Below, one piece after another: positions 24,347 to 32,127 of a DNA stretch of 64,000 nucleotides (the first letter of the stretch is position 1; each line of letters starts with the position of its first letter). The notes beneath the pieces were generated by a model that was not told the DNA's origin, searched no databases, and worked only from the letters and a program-made list of their open reading frames with translations. A program made the position numbers and the translations under genes. The DNA lies in contig NZ_JQML01000001.1 in assembly GCF_000744705.1 (NCBI RefSeq), positions 9,744,017-9,808,016 of the forward strand, read 5' to 3'. Source of the DNA: Streptacidiphilus albus JL83 (lineage in GTDB: Bacteria > Actinomycetota > Actinomycetes > Streptomycetales > Streptomycetaceae).

Positions 24347-25639
24347 ATGCCTTGGATACGACGGCGTGCTCGCGACGCCGAACCGCCTTCGGACCGTCTG
24401 CCCGACCTTGAGTTCCTCGCCCTGGTGAAGGCGAGCCTTGAGGAGCATGCACCTGGTGTGACACAGGGCGCGGAGCTCAAGGGCAGTTCACTGATCAGCC
24501 CGAGCGGGTGGGTGGTGGCCGTGGCCCCGCCCCATCACGGAGGCGGCCACCACTACGACCTCGTCGCGTTGCCTGACGTGAGCCTCCAGCCGGACGTGCC
24601 CTGCTTCCTGGACTGCGTCGTGGCGATGGCCGAGGACCCCCGCAGGGCGGCCGACAGCTGGGTGCAGACGACCGGGGCCTGCCTGCTTGAGCTCCTCGAC
24701 CGGCGCGAGCGCTTCGCGGACCATGCCGGCCCCGACGACAGGCGCGGCGTCCCCGGCTGGCACTCGATCACCTCCGGCGCAGTCGGCCTGGGGCTCGACG
24801 CCGCCGAGAGCCGTCGCCTGCAGACCGCACTGGTCGACGCGAACGTGCTCCACCGCATCGCGGGCACCTTTACCGCGGACCTGGAATCGCCGTTCTTCAA
24901 CGGGGTCAAGGTCTTCTACGGCGGGAGCCCGGGCGCGATGCAGGCCGAGGTCCGGGTCAATGGAGAACGTCACGAAGCCGCCTCTGCCGCGATGGCGGCG
25001 CTGAAACTCCCCGAACCCACAGCGTTCACCACCGTTCGCTACTACGCGCTCCTGCTGCCGGTGCCGACGGGCGGCGGGGAGCCGGGCTATCCGTCCACTC
25101 GCCTCGACCTCGTCGACACCCCTCACACCCACGATGCGGCTTGTGGCTGCGGCGGGCACCTGGACCCGGAGCACCCCGGCTTCGATTTTCCCCTGCCCCA
25201 CCTGGTCGCCGAACTCTCCGAGGAGGAACGCGCCAAGCGCGTCAAGGTCGACACGGGAGCGATCATGATCACGGATGGAGTCGGCAACTTCCTCAAGGTG
25301 CGCCTCCCCGTCCGACTCGACGACGGACGCACCGTGGTCTACCTCGCCTGGGTCTACCTTCAAGCCGAGGTGATCGACGAATTCACCGCGAGGGTCCGCA
25401 ACGAGACCCTGACCGGCTACCGCTTCGAGGGCCTGTTGTGCAATGCCGTGGGTCCCTGGGGCGAGGAACTGCTGCGCGCGCCGGTCGTCCTCGGGGGCCA
25501 GCAATCCAACGGGGACGGATCGATCCGCCGCAGCGAGGTGATCGCATCCAGCCACCCGCTACTGGGCAAGGTCCTGCGGGAGCCCTGGCCATCGGAGTTC
25601 GTGCTCGGCGATCGCGATCCTCGCCTGCGCACGGGCTGA
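24347..25639 (+). CDS. DUF6348/DUF2199-like protein
   Basis: 430 residues from the ATG at 24347; the frame upstream of it is poor. The N-terminal half resembles DUF6348 proteins (SGWVVAVAPPHHGGGHHYDL, then FLDCVVAMAEDPRRAADSW). The C-terminal 150 residues begin with a possible metal-binding CGCGGHLDPEH and continue LSEEERAKRVKVDTGAIMI, LKVRLPVRLDDGRTVVY, a pattern like DUF2199. Both are soluble families of unknown function seen in immunity-like or accessory settings. If the reading is right this is a natural fusion of the two. No signal peptide or membrane segment. Single gene. Confidence 0.6.
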   Translation: MPWIRRRARDAEPPSDRLPDLEFLALVKASLEEHAPGVTQGAELKGSSLISPSGWVVAVAPPHHGGGHHYDLVALPDVSLQPDVPCFLDCVVAMAEDPRRAADSWVQTTGACLLELLDRRERFADHAGPDDRRGVPGWHSITSGAVGLGLDAAESRRLQTALVDANVLHRIAGTFTADLESPFFNGVKVFYGGSPGAMQAEVRVNGERHEAASAAMAALKLPEPTAFTTVRYYALLLPVPTGGGEPGYPSTRLDLVDTPHTHDAACGCGGHLDPEHPGFDFPLPHLVAELSEEERAKRVKVDTGAIMITDGVGNFLKVRLPVRLDDGRTVVYLAWVYLQAEVIDEFTARVRNETLTGYRFEGLLCNAVGPWGEELLRAPVVLGGQQSNGDGSIRRSEVIASSHPLLGKVLREPWPSEFVLGDRDPRLRTG

Positions 25640-25941
25640 CTGGCTGCGTCACTCAACGCGGGAGTCGTTCCGACGTGACTTCGGCAGCCAGCCAGTCAGC
25701 TAGCCACAACAACGGCTGACCTGGGCGCTCGCCGAAGGTCCCGGCCGGCGCTGGCGCTGGGGCGGTGCAGAGGTCGGTGGGCGGGGCCGACGGAACCGGG
25801 TAACGTCTTTGTGGTATTTCTTCCAGGCGCCGATTCACGAGTGAGAGCGTGATGGGCCCCTGCCGGCGTCCTTTCGACGTCGCTGCCCGTCCCCCCACCG
25901 ATGAATCCGTAGACCACTTCACATCATTACCGGGAGAGCCC
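25640..25941. other. Intergenic region before the DUF6243-like gene
   Basis: About 300 bases without a supported gene. A GGGAGAG ribosome-binding site lies just before the GTG at 25942. No clear operator or terminator seen. Confidence 0.5.
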
Positions 25942-26157
25942 GTGACCGACAGCAAGAACATCAACAACCCCGTGGGTATGGGCGGCGGCCAGCGGAAGAG
26001 GCTGTCCCGCGCCGAACGGCAGAACAATGGTCCGCACCGCAATCTCGACCGCCAGGGTGCGGCCGACCAGAAGGCGGAGCTGTTGCGCAAGATGCGCGAG
26101 AAGGCAGGCACGGCTGAGGGCACCGGGCAGGCGGGCGACGACACTGCACAGAGCTGA
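25942..26157 (+). CDS. Small DUF6243-like protein (71 aa)
   Basis: Starts at a GTG with GGGAGAG 5 nt upstream. The sequence begins MTDSKNINNPVGMGGGQRKR and goes on LSRAERQNNGPHRNLDRQGA, then a charged helix KAELLRKMREKAG. The start up to the charged helix is the strongly conserved signature of a short streptomycete-only family (DUF6243). It is soluble, Lys/Arg-rich at the start and acidic at the end. Function unknown. The longer frame from 25849 is not supported by a ribosome-binding site. Confidence 0.85.
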   Translation: MTDSKNINNPVGMGGGQRKRLSRAERQNNGPHRNLDRQGAADQKAELLRKMREKAGTAEGTGQAGDDTAQS

Positions 26158-26318
26158 CGCACCGCCGCCGAAGGGCGACACTGCACGGGGCGGGCCCTGC
26201 TGCCGTACCGGGCGCGGCCAGCCCCGCCCGCCTTCTCGGCCGACCATCCGGGGCAGCTACAGATTCGGCGGCCGGCGGCACGGCGCGGGGCGGAGCCGGG
26301 AGCAAAGCGGCAGCTGAA

Positions 26319-26642
26319 TTGTCCCCGCCCAGCCATGTGGACGCCACTCTCAACCAGGGCGACACCGGGCGGCCCGGAGTCGCCGAGCAAATGCTCGCCG
26401 ATGCCGGTCTGGAATACGTCGACCGGGGAACCGCGAAAGTCGTCAACGAGTGGCCGGACCTGGACCTGGCCGTGCGGGCGCTCGCGTCGGCGGGGCCGTC
26501 CTGGCCCGCCCTGCAGGAGGCCGGCCACGAGCGATTCGCCGACGCGGTGCGCGAGGCGGTCCGCCCCCTCTACGCCGATGGTCTCGGTGTCCGGATCGTC
26601 TCCGAGTTCGGCTGGATCGTGGGGAGGGTTGCAGGCGAGTGA
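26319..26642 (+). pseudogene. Methyltransferase C-terminal remnant
   Basis: The last 85 residues of this frame (VAEQMLADAGLEYVDRGTAK, NEWPDLDLAVRALASAGPSW, then GVRIVSEFGWIVGRVAG) match the C-terminal part of small class I SAM methyltransferases: the helix after motif III and the last two strands. The SAM-binding motif I and everything before is absent, and the ATG at 26319 is inside unrelated sequence. It is a 5'-truncated relic about 300 bp before the arsenic genes. Confidence 0.65.
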
Positions 26643-26960
26643 AACGGCGCACGACCCGGCCGAGCCGCGTCGAACGCCCGAGGCTCCGGGGAGGGCTCGG
26701 GCACAAGCCGCAGAGTGTGCGACTCGATTGAGCGACGGCTCAAGGCGTGGGTCATTGCCTCGTGCGGGGGTCGGGCTGTCGGTCTCGGCTTCGGGAGGTC
26801 ATGGAGCTCCGCCCCGCCGTGAGGCGTGCGCCGGCGCGGACCGGGGGCACCAGGTGGGCGCGCCGGTGATCGCGGGCCATCGCGCCCGGGCGGACCCGAC
26901 GAGGGTGAACACCATCGCGAGCGCGGCAGTGGGGCTGCCCACACCCCGGATGACCGTGAG
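26643..26960. other. Intergenic stretch, nothing recognised
   Basis: About 320 bases between the methyltransferase remnant and the end of arsC. No frame on either strand carries a recognisable domain; no hairpin of note was found. Confidence 0.5.
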
Positions 26961-27407
26961 TCAACGTGGGGAGTGCGTGTGCTCGGCAGTCCGCGGCTCG
27001 GTCGAGGTCAGTTCATCGATCAGGACGCGGACGCGGAGCTGGATGGCGTCGCGGATGGGTCGGACGGCCTCGATGCCCTGGCCGGCGGGGTCGGCGAGCT
27101 GCCAGTCGAGATAGCGCTTGCCGGGGAAGACCGGGCAGGCGTCGCCGCAGCCCATGGTGATGACCACATCGCTGGACTGCACTGCTTCGGTGGTCAGGAC
27201 CTTGGGGGTCTCGGCGGACAGGTCGATGCCGACTTCGCGCATCGCCTCCACCACGGCGGGGTTGACCCGGTCGGCGGGCACGGAGCCGGCGGAGCGGGCC
27301 TGGACGCGGCCTGCGGCGAGGTGGGTCAGGAAGGCGGCGGCCATCTGGGACCGGCCGGCGTTGTGAACGCAGACGAACAGCACGGACGGGACAGCGGGCG
27401 TGCTCAC
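26961..27407 (-). CDS. arsC: Arsenate reductase ArsC, low-molecular-weight phosphatase type
   Basis: 148 residues from the GTG at 27407. It has the phosphatase loop CVHNAGRSQ (Cys13, Arg19), then a TMGCGDACPVFPG segment giving Cys87 and Cys91, and DWQLADP carrying the general-acid Asp. This set of three Cys is that of the thioredoxin- or mycoredoxin-coupled ArsC class of Gram-positives: Cys13 attacks arsenate, and Cys87/Cys91 pass the disulfide on. It reduces As(V) to As(III). Last gene of the arsR-aquaporin-arsC unit, 46 bp after the channel gene. Confidence 0.95.
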   Translation of the reverse strand: MSTPAVPSVLFVCVHNAGRSQMAAAFLTHLAAGRVQARSAGSVPADRVNPAVVEAMREVGIDLSAETPKVLTTEAVQSSDVVITMGCGDACPVFPGKRYLDWQLADPAGQGIEAVRPIRDAIQLRVRVLIDELTSTEPRTAEHTHSPR

Positions 27408-27453
27408 GGCGAGTGGTTTCCCTCGGGGTCGGTCGGGATCGGTCGGGGCCGGC

Positions 27454-28203
27454 TCAGCGGCCGGGAGCGGTGGCGACGAGCTCCGGCTCGCCATCCGGCA
27501 CGACGACGTCCTCACCTGCGGCGGGACGCCCGAACAGGGCAGCGACCAGGCCCACGCCGATGGCGGCGCCGAGCAGTTGGGCGGCGATGAAGGGCAGGAC
27601 GGAGGCGGGGGCGATGCCGGCGAAGGTGTCGGTGAAGGCGCGGCCGATGGTGACGGCCGGGTTGGCGAAGCTGGTGGAGGAGGTGAACCAGTACGCCGCC
27701 CCGATCCAGGACGCGACCGCGACCGGCGCGAAGTGCGCGCGGCCGGTCCGCGCCAGCCCGAAGACCAGCAGTACCAGTCCGGCGGTTGCCACGACCTCGC
27801 CGAGCCACAGGTGGCCGGCGAAGCGGTCATGAGTCGACCACTTCGCCAGCGGTTCGGCGAACATGGCGTCGGCCAGGATCGAGCCGCCGACAGCACCGGC
27901 GATCTGGGCCGGGACATAGGCGGCGACCTCACGCAGGTCCGGGCCCTCGCCCGTCCCGCGGCCGGTCCACCAGGCGGAGAGGGTGACCGCGGGGTTGAGG
28001 TGGGCGCCGGATATCGGGCTGAGCAGGGCGATGAGCACACCCAGCCCGAAGACGGAGGCCAGGGAGTTGGCCAGCAACTGCACGCCGACGTCGGAGGAGA
28101 GCTTGGTGGCCTGGATACCGGAGCCGACCACGACGGCGACCAGCACGGCCGTCCCGACCGCCTCGGCCGCGGAGCGGCGGCCGAGCGGGGCCGGGGCGTT
28201 CAT
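27454..28203 (-). CDS. Aquaporin/MIP channel of the arsenic operon (AqpS-like)
   Basis: 249 residues with six membrane helices and both half-helix signatures of the major intrinsic protein family: HLNPAVT near residue 67 and FANPAVT near residue 180. Located between arsR and arsC, where arsB or acr3 would normally be. In Sinorhizobium meliloti an aquaglyceroporin in that position (AqpS) lets arsenite made by ArsC leave the cell down its gradient; the same role is likely here. Its start ATG overlaps the arsR stop by 4 bp, showing translational coupling. The last 30 residues are a polar tail. Confidence 0.9.
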   Translation of the reverse strand: MNAPAPLGRRSAAEAVGTAVLVAVVVGSGIQATKLSSDVGVQLLANSLASVFGLGVLIALLSPISGAHLNPAVTLSAWWTGRGTGEGPDLREVAAYVPAQIAGAVGGSILADAMFAEPLAKWSTHDRFAGHLWLGEVVATAGLVLLVFGLARTGRAHFAPVAVASWIGAAYWFTSSTSFANPAVTIGRAFTDTFAGIAPASVLPFIAAQLLGAAIGVGLVAALFGRPAAGEDVVVPDGEPELVATAPGR

Positions 28204-28577
28204 CTCGCGCCTCCGGCGGCGGAGACGGCTTCGGGGGCCTGGAGGAGGCCGGAGAGCTTGGCCAGGGCCGGGGGCAGGACCCAGTAGTAAACCCAGGTCC
28301 CGCGTCGCTCGGAGCCGACCAAGCCGGCCTCGCGCAGCACTTTGAGGTGGTGGGAGATCGTCGGCTGGGACACGTCGAACGGGCCGGTCAGGTCGCAGAC
28401 GCAGGCCTCGCCCCCTTCGTGGGAGGCGATCAGGGACAGCAGCCGCAGCCGCACCGGGTCCGACAGCGCCTTGAACATCTTCGCCAGGTCCACGGCGGCC
28501 CCTTCACCCAGGGGCTCGCGGACCATCGGCGAACAGCAGGCCGTCCGGTCGAGCACCGGCCGTTCCAATTTCGACAT
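28200..28577 (-). CDS. arsR: ArsR-family metalloregulator
   Basis: 125 residues from the ATG at 28577. Winged-helix of the ArsR/SmtB family: LAKMFKALSDPVRLRLLSLI, then the CVCDLTGPF loop (Cys59, Cys61) at the start of the DNA-reading helix SQPTISHHLKVLREAGLV. An additional vicinal pair (Cys14, Cys15) lies at the N-terminus. These Cys residues are the expected As(III) site: binding releases the repressor from DNA. Its gene begins next to a palindrome shared with the divergent arsI and leads the operon. Confidence 0.95.
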   Translation of the reverse strand: MSKLERPVLDRTACCSPMVREPLGEGAAVDLAKMFKALSDPVRLRLLSLIASHEGGEACVCDLTGPFDVSQPTISHHLKVLREAGLVGSERRGTWVYYWVLPPALAKLSGLLQAPEAVSAAGGAR

Positions 28578-28580
28578 GCG

Positions 28581-28606
28581 TCTATGTTGACATCCATCTA
28601 CATAGA
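28581..28606. promoter_or_regulatory. ArsR operator between arsR and arsI
   Basis: TCTATGT (28581-28587) and ACATAGA (28600-28606) form a perfect inverted repeat around TTGACATCCATC. It lies directly before the arsR start and 58 bp before arsI. The TTGACA inside may be the -35 of one of the promoters, so bound ArsR would block both directions. Confidence 0.8.
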
Positions 28607-28663
28607 GGGCAACCATAACTGCATCGACAGCCGTCGATACAGCATCGGATCTGGGGAGACGCC

Positions 28664-29137
28664 ATGTCCCGCGTTCAGCTCGCCCTCAATGTCGCCGACC
28701 TCGAAGCCTCGGTCGCGTTCTACTCCAAGCTCTTCGGCACCGAGCCGGCGAAGCGCCGCCCCGGCTACGCGAACTTCGCCATCGCCGAGCCCCCGCTCAA
28801 GCTCGTCCTGATCGAGGGCGCCCCCGACCAGGAGACCCGCCTGGACCACCTCGGCGTCGAGGTCGAGACCACCGACCAGGTCACCGCCGCCACCGGCCGC
28901 CTCAAGGACGCCGGCCTGGCCACCTTCGAGGAGAACGACGCCTCCTGCTGCTACGCCCTCCAGGACAAGGTCTGGGTCACCGGCCCCGGCAAGGAGCCCT
29001 GGGAGGTCTACGTCGTCAAGGCCGACGCAGACCAGCTCGGCAAGGGCGCCGTCTCCGGTGGCGACGCCTGCTGCGGCAGTCGACCCGAAGCCGCGGCGCT
29101 CGCCGGGGCCGCCGCCGGATGCGCCTGCGGCAGCTGA
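28664..29137 (+). CDS. arsI: ArsI-type C-As lyase (VOC fold)
   Basis: 157 residues. VOC-fold dioxygenase with the traits of ArsI/CadI proteins: MSRVQLALNVADLEASVAFY start, the metal-binding His in LDHLGVEVE (His62), the paired cysteines of DASCCYALQDKVWV (Cys95-Cys96) that hold the organoarsenical, and PWEVYVV near the end. A Cys-rich C-terminal tail (DACCGS, GCACGS) is typical. Known ArsI enzymes use Fe(II) and O2 to cleave the carbon-arsenic bond of trivalent methyl- or aryl-arsenicals, giving arsenite for ArsR sensing and export. GGGGAGA lies before the ATG. Divergent from arsR. Confidence 0.9.
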   Translation: MSRVQLALNVADLEASVAFYSKLFGTEPAKRRPGYANFAIAEPPLKLVLIEGAPDQETRLDHLGVEVETTDQVTAATGRLKDAGLATFEENDASCCYALQDKVWVTGPGKEPWEVYVVKADADQLGKGAVSGGDACCGSRPEAAALAGAAAGCACGS

Positions 29138-29204
29138 GTTCCACACACAGAGTCACCCAGCGGCGAACCGGGTATCACCCGAGCGCCCGGATCCCGCTCC
29201 GGTG

Positions 29205-29228
29205 ATGCGGCCAAACCATTGGCCGCAT
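29205..29228 (+). terminator. Hairpin after arsI
   Basis: ATGCGGCCAA (29205-29214) pairs perfectly with TTGGCCGCAT (29219-29228), 4-nt loop, 68 bp after the arsI stop. It covers the ATG of the next small frame, so it could also influence that start. Confidence 0.6.
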
Positions 29229-29415
29229 GCCGATCGTGCAGGTGCGGATCGGCGGCCACTGGAGAATCGACGCGGTCCGGGAGCGATTCGACTACCCGGG
29301 CGGGACGGCCTACCAGGTCCTCCTCGACCCGGGCAGCGGGTATGTAGGCTCTCGTTTCCACTGTCCTTTTCTCATTGACGGTGGCCTTCGTCCGGCCCAA
29401 GGGACAGGGCGATGA
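29227..29415 (+). CDS. Small hypothetical protein (62 aa)
   Basis: Reads MPIVQVRIGGHWRIDAVRER followed by FDYPGGTAYQVLLDPGSGYV, a beta-rich sequence with natural composition, then a less ordered tail. It resembles short streptomycete proteins of unknown function; the abrupt tail suggests the original C-terminus may be lost. Its ATG is buried in the hairpin at 29205-29228. There is no Shine-Dalgarno outside the stem, so translation may be weak. Confidence 0.45.
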   Translation: MPIVQVRIGGHWRIDAVRERFDYPGGTAYQVLLDPGSGYVGSRFHCPFLIDGGLRPAQGTGR

Positions 29416-29484
29416 GACGAACGCTTGTCCTCTCGCATTGAAGCTGTCGGATTCTCACGGCTTCTCGTCCGCGCTGCCAGATTC

Positions 29485-30417
29485 TCATGCGGTGTGGAGC
29501 TCAAGGAAGGTGATGGATTCCGTGGGGTCGCGGTGGCAGGCGATGGATCCGATGCGGTGCTCGGGGACTTCGGCCAGGAGACAGCGCAGGTCTCCTTCGT
29601 TGCGGTGCAGAACGAACCAGTCCATCACCGCCTCCAGGTAGGCGGTGTCACGGAAGTAGGTCAGGTGCGGAATCAGCAGCCGTCCGCCGGGTGCGAGAGA
29701 GGTGACCAGCGCCCGGGTAAGCGGCATCGCGGTTCGATCGCTGAGGTAGTCGTACAGGCCCGCGCAGGAAATGAAGTGAACCGTCTCCGGCAGGCGGCCA
29801 GCACGCATGATGTCCCGCACACCCATGGGCACACCGATCACTCCGTACTGGCTGTACTCGTGCTCGGCGACCTTCAGGGACTCGCGGTCCTGATCGACGG
29901 CAAGGTAGCGCGGAAAACTGCCGTTACGGATGGAGACGGACTCGTTGACCTCGCGCAGGTGCCCCGCACCTACAGCAGCGCCCGTGCCGCCGAAGTGGAC
30001 GGCTGCGGCGGCGTCGGCCCGCTCGCCGCAGTGCACACGCCGGTAGCGGGCAGCGGCAAAGACCGGCAGACGGTAGGTAAAGGAGTACACAGCTCCGGCA
30101 AGGCCGTCCGTGGGCACGTTGTCGTGCATGCCGTACAGGAGGTCCATGGTCACGGCGTCGCCCGGGTAGCCGCGGGGCTTACTGAAGGCCCGGTCCGTGA
30201 GCGGGCACAGCGTACGTAGCTTGAGGGACAGTGGATGGTGCAGGGTGTATTCGCGCAGGTCTTCCCACTGGGCTGGGGTCAGGAAGCGCCTCTGGTCGCG
30301 TAGCCAGTCGCGCACTTGAAACAGGGCAGCATCAAGTTCTTCCTGAGTGATCCCCTCGCGCAGGAGGGCATGTGTGGCGTCGAGGATATCTGTCCTCACA
30401 GGGATGCCTGTGGTCAC
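29485..30417 (-). CDS. Class I SAM methyltransferase-like protein with degenerate motif I
   Basis: 310 residues. The first 130 form a helical N-terminal domain with the block FSKPRGYPGDAVTMDLLYG. The Rossmann part has YLAVDQDRESLKVAEHEY, HFISCAGLYDYLSDR and LVTSLAPGGRLLIPHLTYFR in the order expected for SAM methyltransferases. The glycine-rich motif I, usually VGCGHLRE in this family, reads VGAGHLRE after an unusual Ala/Gly run (AAAAVHFGGTGAAVG), so SAM binding may be altered or a pair of compensating frameshifts may have occurred there. Relatives sit beside polyketide, siderophore or quorum-type clusters. Codon use is less GC-extreme than neighbours. Start ATG at 30417. Confidence 0.75.
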   Translation of the reverse strand: MTTGIPVRTDILDATHALLREGITQEELDAALFQVRDWLRDQRRFLTPAQWEDLREYTLHHPLSLKLRTLCPLTDRAFSKPRGYPGDAVTMDLLYGMHDNVPTDGLAGAVYSFTYRLPVFAAARYRRVHCGERADAAAAVHFGGTGAAVGAGHLREVNESVSIRNGSFPRYLAVDQDRESLKVAEHEYSQYGVIGVPMGVRDIMRAGRLPETVHFISCAGLYDYLSDRTAMPLTRALVTSLAPGGRLLIPHLTYFRDTAYLEAVMDWFVLHRNEGDLRCLLAEVPEHRIGSIACHRDPTESITFLELHTA

Positions 30418-30759
30418 TGGCTGCTCCGAACGCTCTGGCGGGAGACTCTTGCAACTGACCGCGTCATATGTGCGGCATGGTCGTCTACAAACGATGGATC
30501 ATCCGAATTGGTTGCCAACAGCTGAATTCCGGACAGATTGCAACGGGGTCCCGGTGGTCGCAAGGCGTTTTCTTTGTGTGCTCGTGACTGTGGGGCAGGT
30601 GGGATGATCTCCGATCATGGCTCGTGGGATTGGTTGAGACTTCTGATCCTCCTATTCCCGGTGGGCCGCATGTGAGGGTGGCTGATTGAGGCGGGCGAGA
30701 CTACCGCCAGCGCCTACCTTGGCAGCGACGCCCTCCCTTCTCACGTGCGGTGCTTCACG
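30418..30759. other. AT-richer intergenic region
   Basis: About 340 bases between the divergent methyltransferase and thioesterase genes. It is clearly lower in GC than the surroundings, with long T- and A-containing runs near 30560-30660. No gene or strong palindrome recognised. It probably holds the promoters of both genes. Confidence 0.45.
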
Positions 30760-31269
30760 ATGACGAGAATCAGTTTCAGTGATGACGGTTACGGCGACTA
30801 CTGGGATGCCGTGATTGAATCTACGGAGAAGCTCGATCTGCGCTCCAAGGAATCCGTATATGCGGAAGTCAGCTTCTATCACGCCGTCCAGAGGTACGAC
30901 ATCGACGCATCTGGGATGTGCAGCCCGGCCGCCTTATGGCGCTGGTTCGAGGAAGCTGAAGGTGCCCTTTTGGAAAGGGTGGGACTGGAGCCAGGCTTCT
31001 GTTTCCGGCTCCTGGCCGTGCACCAGGAAATGGACTACCGTCGCCGACTCCGCCACGCGGATGAGGTGGAGATCCGTCTGGCAATCGCCGGCGTGGGACG
31101 CTCTACCGTCTGCTACCGACTGCGGGCCGAGCACGATGGTCAGATATGTATGTCCGGCCGGACCGTACGCGTGCTCGTCGATCCGGCAACAGGCGGCTGC
31201 CAGCCGTGGCCGGACATGGTGCGCACTCTTCTCACGCGGTCGCCGGACAGCGATGATCGCGCACGGTAG
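30760..31269 (+). CDS. Hotdog-fold acyl-CoA thioesterase family protein
   Basis: 169 residues from the ATG at 30760. It shows the layout of the 4HBT/YbgC/acyl-ACP thioesterase group: VSFYHAVQRYDIDASGMCSP, a catalytic-helix region AALWRWFEEAEGALLERVGL, then strands RLLAVHQEMDYRRRLRHADE and VCYRLRAEHDGQICMSGRTV. The Asp in YDIDASG corresponds to the usual active-site acid. It should hydrolyse a thioester or act as a dehydratase-like accessory in acyl chemistry. It diverges from a methyltransferase-like gene, and the two share reduced GC, suggesting joint acquisition of a small biosynthetic fragment. This is inference. Confidence 0.75.
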   Translation: MTRISFSDDGYGDYWDAVIESTEKLDLRSKESVYAEVSFYHAVQRYDIDASGMCSPAALWRWFEEAEGALLERVGLEPGFCFRLLAVHQEMDYRRRLRHADEVEIRLAIAGVGRSTVCYRLRAEHDGQICMSGRTVRVLVDPATGGCQPWPDMVRTLLTRSPDSDDRAR

Positions 31270-31613
31270 TGGAAGCCATGTCCGTTGGCCGTGTACCACC
31301 TGGAGCGCGGGCTTCGTTCCCGCTGATGACATCGCCCCGCCCCGCCCCGGATTCCACAGAAGCCAGATGCAATGGGAATCCCGAGCCGAGTGTTCTCATC
31401 CGACCTGGCAACCCCGCAGCTCAGCACAAGATCCACAGACAGGCCCAACGCGACCGGACAAACGCTGTTGAGCGTTCACCCGGCGCGGATCAGATCCTGG
31501 GAGTGGGCCGGATGGATTCTGTGGCGTTCCAGCCGGCGAGGAGGTTGAGCGCCTCAGCGTCGCGGCTGCCGGGTGCGACACCGCACACGATCAGGGACAG
31601 GCCCCCCACCGGC

Positions 31614-31877
31614 GTTCTCGATCTCGGGGGTGTACGGGCTGTCGCGGTGTCCGGCCCTGCTGGCGACGACCAGGCCGGCTCCGCCGGGGGCGATGACGCG
31701 GGCGAAGGCGTCCAGGACCATCGCGGTGCCCAGCAGGTCGACCTGAAGGATCCGTTCGATGGATGCCTGGGTCGGGGAGACCCCGGCGGTGTGGACGACC
31801 TGGGTGACCGGGCCCAGGGCGGCTGCGGCATCGGCCAGGGCTTCGACGGCGTCGTGGTCGCTGACGTCGGTGATGCC
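31614..31877 (-). pseudogene. Short-chain dehydrogenase fragment
   Basis: The minus strand reads ITDVSDHDAVEALADAAAAL, then QVVHTAGVSPTQASIERILQ and VDLLGTAMVLDAFARVIAPG, the middle of a classical SDR: NAG-like motif as HTAG, helix 4, helix 5. The N-terminal TGxxxGIG loop and the C-terminal YxxxK region are both absent. At 31877 it abuts, base to base, a plus-strand coding-like piece of another gene. A clear rearrangement relic. Confidence 0.7.
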
Positions 31878-31995
31878 AGGGCATGGGCCTGGAGAGCACC
31901 CCCGGCCAAGGCATGGGAATCTACGTCGCCGAACCCGGCGCCCCGGACCACGATGCCATGCTCCTGCTCGACATGACCGCGCCCCAGCAGGCAAC
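31878..31995 (+). pseudogene. Coding-like fragment of an unidentified gene
   Basis: A plus-strand frame reads GLESTPGQGMGIYVAEPGAP followed by DHDAMLLLDMTAPQQATA. It looks like the C-terminal end of a soluble protein, and nothing matching precedes it because it joins the SDR fragment. Family not recognised. Confidence 0.35.
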
Positions 31996-32127
31996 CGCCA
32001 CCCAGCCCGAGCAGAGAGAGCCCCCGGGCGGATTCGGATCTTCGCGGCTCCAGCCTGGCGCCGTAGGAGTTCCGTCGATGAGATTGCGGCAGTTGTACCG
32101 TGTACCCGTCGACGAAGGGAGCACATC

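Noticed and set aside
27400-28287. 295-residue plus-strand frame across the aquaporin and arsR genes
   Set aside because: Antisense shadow rich in Gly/Arg/Asp; the minus-strand genes have unmistakable motifs.
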